A stretch of 12,375 nt of DNA from JAKORR01 sp964608495 (lineage in GTDB: Bacteria > Armatimonadota > Zipacnadia > Zipacnadales > FEN-943): the NCBI GenBank assembly GCA_964608495.1, contig CAZSOQ010000162.1, positions 1-12,375 of the forward strand, written 5' to 3'. A model generated the notes under the pieces. That model saw only the letters and a program-made list of their open reading frames with translations, was not told the origin of the DNA and ran no database searches. A program made the translations under genes and the position numbers. Positions 1 to 5,500 of the stretch are shown piece by piece. The first letter of the stretch is position 1; every line of letters starts with the position of its first letter.

Positions 1-1
1 C

Positions 2-427
2 CCCTGCACCGTCCTGTGCGACAACATGGCCGCCTCGCTCATGGCCTCGGGACGCGTGGACTGCGTGGTCGTGGGCACCGACCGCATCGCGGCCAACGGT
101 GATGTGGCCAACAAGATCGGCACCTACGGCGTGGCCGTCCTCTGCCGGCACCACGGCATTCCCTTCTACGTCGCCGCGCCCTTCTCCACCGTGGACTTCG
201 CCCTGGCCTCGGGTCGCGAAATCCCCATCGAGCAACGCGACGGCGACGAGATCGGGTGGCTGGGCGGCTTCGCCAGGCAGTGCGTGGTGCCCGAGGGCGT
301 CCAGGTCCACAACCCAGCCTTCGACGTCACTCCCGCCGAGCTGGTGTCCGCCATCGTCACCGAGCGTGGCGTCGCCCGCCCGCCGCTGGGCGACAGCCTG
401 CGCTCCCTCGCCCCGACGGAGCCCTGA
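2..427 (+). CDS. mtnA: S-methyl-5-thioribose-1-phosphate isomerase, C-terminal part (5' end outside window)
   Basis: Enzyme of the methionine salvage pathway. It converts 5-methylthioribose-1-phosphate to 5-methylthioribulose-1-phosphate in the cytoplasm. Only the last 141 codons are present; the frame is open to the left edge and ends at TGA 425-427. Family hallmarks are clear: DNMA near the start, then VGTDRIAANGDVANKIGTYG, in which the Asp at 80-82 matches the catalytic Asp of the family, then HHGIPFYVAAPFSTVD, then NPAFDVTPAELVSAIVTERG near the end. The catalytic Cys of the family should lie upstream, outside the window. The related eIF2B-like subunits share the fold, but the GxDRIAANGD..NKIGT block is typical of MtnA. 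An intrinsic terminator follows 26 bases after the stop, so the helicase downstream is probably a separate unit. Confidence 0.95.
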   Translation, partial: PCTVLCDNMAASLMASGRVDCVVVGTDRIAANGDVANKIGTYGVAVLCRHHGIPFYVAAPFSTVDFALASGREIPIEQRDGDEIGWLGGFARQCVVPEGVQVHNPAFDVTPAELVSAIVTERGVARPPLGDSLRSLAPTEP

Positions 428-453
428 TCGCTCACGGCCGGGCCCTCGACCCC

Positions 454-476
454 TGCCGGCCCGCCGGCACTGTTTT
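454..476 (+). terminator. Intrinsic terminator after mtnA
   Basis: TGCCGG (454-459) and CCGGCA (464-469) form a perfect 6-bp stem around the tetraloop CCCG, followed by CTGTTTT (470-476). Stem plus T-run is the usual rho-independent layout. It lies 26 bases after the mtnA stop and 11 bases before the -35 box of the next promoter. The stem is short and the T-run is interrupted, so efficiency is uncertain. Confidence 0.6.
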
Positions 477-486
477 GCCTTGCCTG

Positions 487-515
487 TTGTCAACATCGCC
501 GGCCTGGGGTATAGT
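487..515 (+). promoter_or_regulatory. Sigma-70-type promoter for the DEAD-box helicase gene
   Basis: TTGTCA (487-492) and TATAGT (510-515) are separated by exactly 17 bp; each hexamer differs from consensus at one position. The predicted transcript start is about 521-524. It sits between the mtnA terminator and the helicase gene and is one of the two best promoter matches in the window. No operator-like repeat overlaps it. Confidence 0.72.
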
Positions 516-520
516 AGTCG

Positions 521-802
521 CGAGGGAATAGGGAGATACCCTTCCCCGAAGCACCCTTGAGTATGCCGTTCAGCAAGACTTCGGATTGGCCTGGATGTTC
601 TTGACCCGCATTGGTCCCCTGTGCGCCGTCTCCTCCAAGCCTACTCAGAGAGTTGTTGTACCTCTACTCGATGAGTGCTTGCTCCACTCCCGGCATGTGC
701 CGGGTCCGCACGCCACTGTGCGGACCCTCGGGCGCATCGGAACCAGCTACGCCGGGGCAAGTGGACGCAACTCTCGATAGCTGGCGAACAGGGAGAAAAG
801 AC
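521..802 (+). promoter_or_regulatory. Long structured 5' untranslated leader of the helicase mRNA
   Basis: About 280 bases separate the predicted transcript start from the helicase ATG, with no convincing coding sequence. Three structures are visible. (1) A 5'-terminal hairpin: GGGAA (524-528) pairs with TTCCC (542-546), and inside it GGG (531-533) pairs with CCC (539-541) around AGATA, leaving a TA bulge. (2) CCCGGC (689-694) pairs with GCCGGG (699-704) around ATGT. (3) GGTCCGCAC (703-711) pairs with GTGCGGACC (718-726) around a 6-base loop. Hairpins 2 and 3 share G703-G704, so they abut or compete. A weaker pairing, CCGAAG (546-551) with CTTCGG (579-584), is possible. Long leaders are known on cold-induced helicase mRNAs such as E. 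coli deaD. Regulation by cold or by the helicase itself is inference. Confidence 0.5.
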
Positions 803-2062
803 ATGAGATTCAGTAGTTTCCCGTTGGATGACCGCCTGCAACGTGCAGTCACGGCGGTCGGTTACACCGAGACGACCCCGATCCAGGAAGCCGCCATACC
901 GCCGGGCCTGGACGGCTGTGACCTGGTTGGCACCGCCCAGACGGGCACGGGCAAGACGGCAGCCTTCGTGCTGCCGATGCTGCAGTCCCTGCTCACCGGG
1001 CCCGCCCGGTCGGGGCGCACGCGGGCGCTCATCGTCACACCCACCCGCGAGCTGGCGGAGCAGGTCCACGGGGCCGTCCGGCAGTTCAGCAAGTTCACTG
1101 ATCTCCAGTCGGCCACCGTCTACGGCGGGGTCGGGATGGAGCCCCAGAGGCGAGCGCTGCGCAAGGGCACGGACATCATCGTGGCCTGTCCGGGACGTCT
1201 GATAGACCACCTGGGCCGTGGCAACGCCGACCTCAGCGCGGTGGGGACCCTGGTCCTGGACGAAGCGGACCGGATGCTCGACATGGGCTTCCTGCCCCAG
1301 GTGAGGCGGATAGTGGCCAGGACGCCGCGGGAGCGCCAGAGCATGCTCTTCTCGGCCACCTTCGCGGCCGAGCTGAACCAGCTCGCCTCTGAGGTCCTGC
1401 GCAACCCCAAGCGGATCGCGGTCGGCATTACGGCGCCCCCGACCACCGTCGCGCACAGTCTGTGCCCGGTGGCCCAGAGAGAGAAGACCGCGCTCCTACT
1501 GAGGCTGCTGGAGCAGACCGATACGGTATCGGTCTTGATCTTCACTCGCACCAAGCACCGCGCCGATCGGCTTACCGCCCAGATCAAGCGGTCGGGATAC
1601 CGCGTGGCGGCCCTGCACTCGAACAGGTCCCAGGGCCAGCGCAGCGAGGCCCTGGACGGGTTCAGGTCCGGCAAGTACCAGCTACTGGTGGCCACCGACA
1701 TCGCGGCTCGTGGCCTCGACGTCGCGACGATCTCGCACGTCATCAACTACGACATCCCGGCCACGCCCGATGACTACATCCACCGCATCGGACGCACGGG
1801 CCGCGCCGAGCGCAACGGCGACGCTCTTACCCTCGTCACGGCGGACGATTGCGGCATCGTGCGCGACATCGAGCGCGCCCTGGGCGAGCCGATCTCGGTG
1901 CGCAGGATCGAGGGGTTCGACTACGGGATGCCGACAACGGACGCGGCCTGGACTTCTGGACAGAGCAGAACCGTGGCCTCGTCCAGTCCCTTCCGCCCGC
2001 GGTCCGGAGGCAGTTCGCGGGCCCGGCGTAGGCAGATACAGCGACGCGCGGCGCGGCGATAG
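803..2062 (+). CDS. rhlE: DEAD-box ATP-dependent RNA helicase, RhlE type
   Basis: Unwinds short RNA duplexes with ATP; the family acts in ribosome assembly, RNA turnover and cold adaptation. The 419-residue protein has all core motifs: Q motif ending TTPIQ (24-28), Walker A AQTGTGKT (45-52), PTRELA (80-85), GG (108-109), DEAD (153-156), SAT (185-187), ATDIAARGLD (297-306) and HRIGRTGRA (327-335). LHSNRSQGQR (271-280) resembles the RhlE subgroup block. CPGR (129-132) replaces the more common TPGR. After about residue 375 the tail is low-complexity and ends in an Arg-rich stretch (397-419), a likely RNA-binding extension. The start is set by GGGAG (791-795) 7 bases before ATG and by the Q motif lying just inside; the frame runs open to a TTG at 611, but that extension has no helicase homology. 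The gene follows its own promoter and long leader and converges with the next gene. The rhlE symbol is a subgroup assignment. Confidence 0.93.
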   Translation: MRFSSFPLDDRLQRAVTAVGYTETTPIQEAAIPPGLDGCDLVGTAQTGTGKTAAFVLPMLQSLLTGPARSGRTRALIVTPTRELAEQVHGAVRQFSKFTDLQSATVYGGVGMEPQRRALRKGTDIIVACPGRLIDHLGRGNADLSAVGTLVLDEADRMLDMGFLPQVRRIVARTPRERQSMLFSATFAAELNQLASEVLRNPKRIAVGITAPPTTVAHSLCPVAQREKTALLLRLLEQTDTVSVLIFTRTKHRADRLTAQIKRSGYRVAALHSNRSQGQRSEALDGFRSGKYQLLVATDIAARGLDVATISHVINYDIPATPDDYIHRIGRTGRAERNGDALTLVTADDCGIVRDIERALGEPISVRRIEGFDYGMPTTDAAWTSGQSRTVASSSPFRPRSGGSSRARRRQIQRRAARR

Positions 2063-2075
2063 CCCGCCGTCAGCG

Positions 2076-2108
2076 CCCACAGGCCGGGGCCAGCACCCGG
2101 CCTGTGGG
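2076..2108 (+). terminator. Perfect 13-bp hairpin after the helicase gene (terminator without T-run)
   Basis: CCCACAGGCCGGG (2076-2088) and CCCGGCCTGTGGG (2096-2108) pair perfectly around the 7-base loop GCCAGCA. It begins 14 bases after the helicase stop. Neither strand has a T-run after it, so it may act as a pause or mRNA 3'-end protecting structure, or as a shared terminator between the convergent genes. The rest of the gap to 2242 shows no gene or other clear signal. Confidence 0.5.
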
Positions 2109-2242
2109 GACCACCGCACCTTCACCGCCGCGGCTAGAGCCTTCGCCTGCGCGCGCCGGGGCGCTGTGCGCCTCGACCAAGTCTCGACACGGCAGGGCAG
2201 GAAGGCGCGATCGCATCGCCCGGCCCCCGGGTCGCCCGCTGC

Positions 2243-5200
2243 TCACTGCCCGAGGCGCAGCACTGCCACCTCGCCCGGCTCCAGCTCAGCCTTCCACCGC
2301 CACTCGGGCCCCTCCGCCTTGCCCAGGTCCCCCGCCTCCGGCAGCAGCACCTCGGCCCGGCACGCGCGGCCCCCGGCGAGCCCCGCCAGGTCCACGGCCA
2401 CTTCCGCCTCGCGGGCCTCGGCAGCGTTGTTGAACACCGCGAGGAACACCTCATCTCCATCGCCGTACCTCTCCACCCACACGTCCTCGTCGTCCGTCTT
2501 CGCCCACGTGATCGGCTCCCACCCCGCCTCCGCGATCCGTCGTATCACCGGCTGGTACTTCCTGAACAGGTCGCGGTCGCGGTTGTACAGCTCCGGCCGG
2601 TTCCAGTACACCTTCGTCGAGGCGTCGTGGCTGAAGAAGCTCGGCAGCACCCCGTAGTAGCAGCACCGCTGGAAGTACAGCTCCACCACCTCGTGCGGGA
2701 AGTTCTCGAACTCCGTGTTCTGAAGGGTCAGGTAGGGCCGCTGGTAGCACATCGCCCGCCAGTAGAGCATCTGCTCGTCCGTGTCGGGTGCGTACTTGCC
2801 GCCCCGCATCCAGTTCGTCTCCGTCCCGAACACGTCCAGGCACCCCGCCGGCCATGGCCAGGCGTGCAGCGCGGCGTTGGCGAACATCAGCCTGTCCTGC
2901 GCGTGCATCGTGTCCGCCACGTTCATTGCCAGCTCCATCGCCAGGAAGTGCCCCAACTGGCACACCTGCCCACCCCGGTCGAAGACCAGGGGGATATCGG
3001 CCGAGGCGAAGTGCTCCCGCCGGTAGCTCATCAGCGTCGCGGCCATCTCGAAGGAGTCCAGGTACAGGCCGTCTATCTTGACCTTGACCGCCGGCGCCTC
3101 AAAGCCTCCGTCCTTCACCAGCTCCTCCTGCCGACCCTCCTCGCGCAGGCTGACGTCATCGAACCAGACCTTCCCGTAGCGCTCGCCCCGGAGCAGCAGG
3201 TGCAGCGCCACGTTCCGCACGGGCTTCTCAGGCTCCACGCGCACGGTCACCTGCTGCCAGTCGTGGCTGCCCGTCTCGAAGCCCGCCGCCCGGCCCCAAA
3301 GGTGCCCGCCGTCTGCGTACATCACGTCCATGTACAGGCTGTAGTCCCCAGCCTGATCGCCGCTGACATCCTCGGCCTTGCTCCAGGCCGTCGCCACGAA
3401 GGGCCTCGGCTCCTTCTGGTCCAGGCGCACGTCCCGGTGCAGGCCCATCGGCTGCGCGCCGGGCACGCGCACACACCGGGCGCAGCGCGACCCGTCCCGT
3501 CCCTCGCCCTGCACGATCTCATGCCCCGCGCCGTAGGCTCCCCAGCCCGCCGCGCCCACGCGGTTCTCGAGGATCCGCGTCAGCGTCCCCTGGTGGACCT
3601 GGAACTGCGTGACCGGCGCCCCCTCGATCCCCGGCAAGTCGGGGTCGGGGTTGAGCAGGAACACGGCTCCGTTACACCACGGCGCATTTTCGAAGGCATA
3701 CGCCAGCCGCCCGCCGGGCCCCCACACACCCGAGCTCAGCGTGGCCGACGCCCGGTTGTTGCCCTCCGACGCCAGACGCCGCAGCAGCTTCATGGCCTCC
3801 TCGTCTTCCCGCGGCATGTCCTCGGGCATCGCCATCCAGAAGCTCATGGGCTCGATGTAGGGGAAGCTGTAGATGCCGTGCTCCTCATCGAAGGCCGGGT
3901 TGGGCGCGCCTTCCTGGAACTGGAACCCGAAGTCCTCCCAGCCATCCACGGTCGCGATGTCCACGAAGGGCATCCATATTCCCTGCTTCGCGACGCGCCG
4001 CGTGAAGGCGTCGCCATTGAGCCCATAGTACCTCAGCAGGGCCGAGCGGAAGCGCCACAGGGGGTCGAAGCTGTACACCACGGCCGAGAAGGACGCCGCG
4101 CCGGGGAACTTGGCCGTTGCCTGCGACAGCCCCAGATCGAAGGCCGCGTACAGCACCCGGTGGCGGGGATCGTAGGCGAAGCGGGCCAGCCGCGGCACGC
4201 TGATGGGCGCGCCCACGCACAACCCGGCCTCGGGCCCGCAGATCGGGGCGAAGGGATAGTGGGAGTGCAGGCCCACGGCGCCGGCGCCCGACCGCCGGAA
4301 GTTGGCGCAGGTCGCCTCACTCGTGGCCGGATAGCTCCGTCTCGGGTCCTGGCACCAGGCCCATTCCGCCTCCTCCACCGGCAGCGCCAGGTACACCGTC
4401 ACGGCCCGGTCACGCCCGGTCCCGTCCCGCACCGTCCCATCCAGCCGCGCGGCGCCGTCCTCAACCTTCAGGCTTGCCTCCAGCGCCAGGTCCAGCCCCT
4501 CCACGACGCCCTTGAGCAGCAGGCCCTCGTCCTGCCTGCTCACGGCCAGCTCCGGCAGCACGAACCCGCTGCCCGCGGCCACGTCTCGCACCACCAGGCC
4601 CCCCAGCCGCCGCCCGTCCAGGCTTATGGCCCCCGTCTTGGTGTCCACGAACAGGCTTCGCCCGCGCCCCAGGTCCATCTTCTCCCATGGCCCGGCGCCC
4701 TCCGGCACCGTGCCCACGGCGGGCGACAGGTCAAACTGCCCCGCGCCGCCCATCTCGTACAGCTCGAAGTCATCGAACCAGGCCCTCCCGGCGTGGGACC
4801 GGAAGATGCCATAGACGTTCACCGACCGCACGGGCCTGGCCGGCATCACCACCACCGTGACCTGCTGCCAGTCGTGCGTGCCCGTCGAGAAGGGCGTTAC
4901 CTGGCCCCACAGCGGTGTGCCGTCCATGTACTCCAGGTCCAGGTACAGCGAGTAGTTGTTGTCGGGCGTGCCGGACACTCCCTCAGCCTTGCTCCACGCC
5001 CGCGCGACCAGCGGTGTCGGCCGTTGCTGCTCGAGCACCACCGTCTGGCCCACCCCATACTGCTTCGTCTGATCGGCCCCGACGCAGCGGGCTGAGTGGT
5101 CGCCCGAGTGGCTCACCTGCGCGTCCAGCTCGTACTTCCCCTCGTCCCAGCCGGACCAGTCCGCCGCCAGACCATCGGCGACGGCCTCGAGGCCCGGGTT

Positions 5201-5323
5201 CTCCAGAAGCTGGGCCTCGAGCCGCGCCTCCCCGGTGCTCTCCAGCCACGTCCGCGCCTGGGCCTCGCCCGCCACGGCAAGCAAGACGAGGGCTCCCGCC
5301 AGCATGATCCGCACTCGCTGCAT
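2243..5323 (-). CDS. Secreted multidomain glycoside-hydrolase-like protein with two CBM-like domains; GH family not recognised
   Basis: Predicted exported protein of 1026 residues. A signal peptide (1-23) has Arg at 3 and 5, a hydrophobic core and an AQA cleavage site. A jelly-roll CBM-like domain follows (about 36-191), with AWSKAEGVSG, NYSLYLDLEYMDG, HDWQQVTV and AWFDDFEL. A beta-rich region (about 195-430) resembles the sandwich that precedes catalytic barrels in several GH clans. A probable (beta/alpha)8 barrel occupies about 433-578 and 733-948, split by a second CBM-like copy (about 581-729). A small beta domain ends the protein. Candidate catalytic acids are D751/D756 in KIDGLYLDSF, E835 in GTETNW and E871/E873 in QNTEFENF. 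I could not place it in a named GH family, so substrate and mechanism are unknown. The ATG at 5323 is chosen because GGAGG (5332-5336) lies 8 bases upstream; the in-frame ATG at 5329 is only 2 bases from it. It is divergent from the GH31 gene, suggesting a shared substrate. Confidence 0.85.
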   Translation of the reverse strand: MQRVRIMLAGALVLLAVAGEAQARTWLESTGEARLEAQLLENPGLEAVADGLAADWSGWDEGKYELDAQVSHSGDHSARCVGADQTKQYGVGQTVVLEQQRPTPLVARAWSKAEGVSGTPDNNYSLYLDLEYMDGTPLWGQVTPFSTGTHDWQQVTVVVMPARPVRSVNVYGIFRSHAGRAWFDDFELYEMGGAGQFDLSPAVGTVPEGAGPWEKMDLGRGRSLFVDTKTGAISLDGRRLGGLVVRDVAAGSGFVLPELAVSRQDEGLLLKGVVEGLDLALEASLKVEDGAARLDGTVRDGTGRDRAVTVYLALPVEEAEWAWCQDPRRSYPATSEATCANFRRSGAGAVGLHSHYPFAPICGPEAGLCVGAPISVPRLARFAYDPRHRVLYAAFDLGLSQATAKFPGAASFSAVVYSFDPLWRFRSALLRYYGLNGDAFTRRVAKQGIWMPFVDIATVDGWEDFGFQFQEGAPNPAFDEEHGIYSFPYIEPMSFWMAMPEDMPREDEEAMKLLRRLASEGNNRASATLSSGVWGPGGRLAYAFENAPWCNGAVFLLNPDPDLPGIEGAPVTQFQVHQGTLTRILENRVGAAGWGAYGAGHEIVQGEGRDGSRCARCVRVPGAQPMGLHRDVRLDQKEPRPFVATAWSKAEDVSGDQAGDYSLYMDVMYADGGHLWGRAAGFETGSHDWQQVTVRVEPEKPVRNVALHLLLRGERYGKVWFDDVSLREEGRQEELVKDGGFEAPAVKVKIDGLYLDSFEMAATLMSYRREHFASADIPLVFDRGGQVCQLGHFLAMELAMNVADTMHAQDRLMFANAALHAWPWPAGCLDVFGTETNWMRGGKYAPDTDEQMLYWRAMCYQRPYLTLQNTEFENFPHEVVELYFQRCCYYGVLPSFFSHDASTKVYWNRPELYNRDRDLFRKYQPVIRRIAEAGWEPITWAKTDDEDVWVERYGDGDEVFLAVFNNAAEAREAEVAVDLAGLAGGRACRAEVLLPEAGDLGKAEGPEWRWKAELEPGEVAVLRLGQ
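3137..3583 (-). repeat. Second copy of the CBM-like domain, inserted within the catalytic barrel
   Basis: Residues about 581-729 repeat the N-terminal domain of the same protein (residues 36-191, positions 4751-5218). Matching blocks are AWSKAEDVSG/AWSKAEGVSG, YSLYMDVMYADG/YSLYLDLEYMDG, GSHDWQQVTV/GTHDWQQVTV and VWFDDVSL/AWFDDFEL. The copies have diverged throughout, so the duplication is old or came from a paralogue. The copy ends in LVKDGGFEAP (735-744), a sequence typical of the first strand of such domains, directly before the barrel strand KIDGLYLDSF. That pattern suggests insertion of a module with part of a neighbouring repeat. Confidence 0.75.
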
Positions 5324-5331
5324 CGCCATCT

Positions 5332-5336
5332 CCTCC
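5332..5336 (-). promoter_or_regulatory. Ribosome binding site that decides the start of the CBM-bearing enzyme
   Basis: On the minus strand GGGAGGAG runs from 5337 to 5330. Its GGAGG core is 8 bases from the ATG at 5323 but only 2 bases from the ATG at 5329, so the downstream ATG is the likely start. The protein then begins MQRVRIML, a regular signal-peptide n-region. Confidence 0.7.
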
Positions 5337-5338
5337 CG

Positions 5339-5358
5339 GCTGCAGACATCCGTGCAGC
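5339..5358. repeat. Inverted repeat GCTGCA-N8-TGCAGC upstream of the CBM-bearing enzyme
   Basis: GCTGCA (5339-5344) and TGCAGC (5353-5358) are perfect inverted copies with an 8-bp spacer. The repeat begins 2 bp upstream of the GGGAGGAG ribosome binding site of the leftward gene and lies in the divergent spacer. It could be an operator for a dimeric regulator or a leader hairpin that affects translation. No regulator gene is in the window, and a 6-bp arm can arise by chance. Confidence 0.35.
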
Positions 5359-5390
5359 TTTCACTTCGCCGCGGCTCGCCGGACGCCTGC

Positions 5391-5444
5391 CTCGGGCCGG
5401 GGCCCCACTGCCGCGCCCGGCCCCGAGAGGGCTATCGGGGCCGG
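5391..5444 (+). promoter_or_regulatory. Two mutually exclusive hairpins upstream of the GH31 gene
   Basis: The central segment 5416-5427 (CCCGGCCCCGAG) can pair upstream with CTCGGGCCGGG (5391-5401): 11 bp, one bulged C at 5421 and a 14-base loop. Alternatively 5417-5426 (CCGGCCCCGA) pairs downstream with TCGGGGCCGG (5435-5444): a perfect 10 bp with the loop GAGGGCTA. Only one can form at a time. If transcription starts before 5391 this lies in the GH31 leader, 38 bases before the ribosome binding site. No promoter hexamers were recognised in this spacer. The region is extremely GC-rich, so chance pairing is possible. Confidence 0.35.
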
Positions 5445-5500
5445 CCGGCGAACCCTGCCCTGGACGCCGGGACCGCCGGCGCGGGGAGGGCCCACGGGCC

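Noticed and set aside
601..629. TTGACC (601-606) as a second -35 box within the helicase leader
   Set aside because: No -10-like hexamer lies 16-18 bp downstream (GTGCGC at 17 bp).
586..780. Possible 64-codon leader peptide upstream of the helicase
   Set aside because: No ribosome binding site or recognisable motif was seen, and it runs through the hairpins; structured RNA explains the region better.
611..802. In-frame upstream extension of the helicase to a TTG at 611
   Set aside because: The extension has no helicase homology, overlaps the hairpins and ignores the GGGAG site 7 bases before ATG 803.
2627..5095. 822-codon open frame on the + strand opposite the CBM-bearing enzyme
   Set aside because: Antisense shadow caused by GC-rich third positions. 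Its translation is rich in Arg, His, Pro and Val with no recognisable motif, whereas the minus strand encodes clear domains.
5096..5500. Upstream extension of the GH31 gene through the divergent spacer into the neighbouring gene
   Set aside because: It would place Pro/Arg-rich sequence before a hydrophobic export signal and overlap the start of the leftward gene. ATG 5501 with an upstream GGAGG is preferred.
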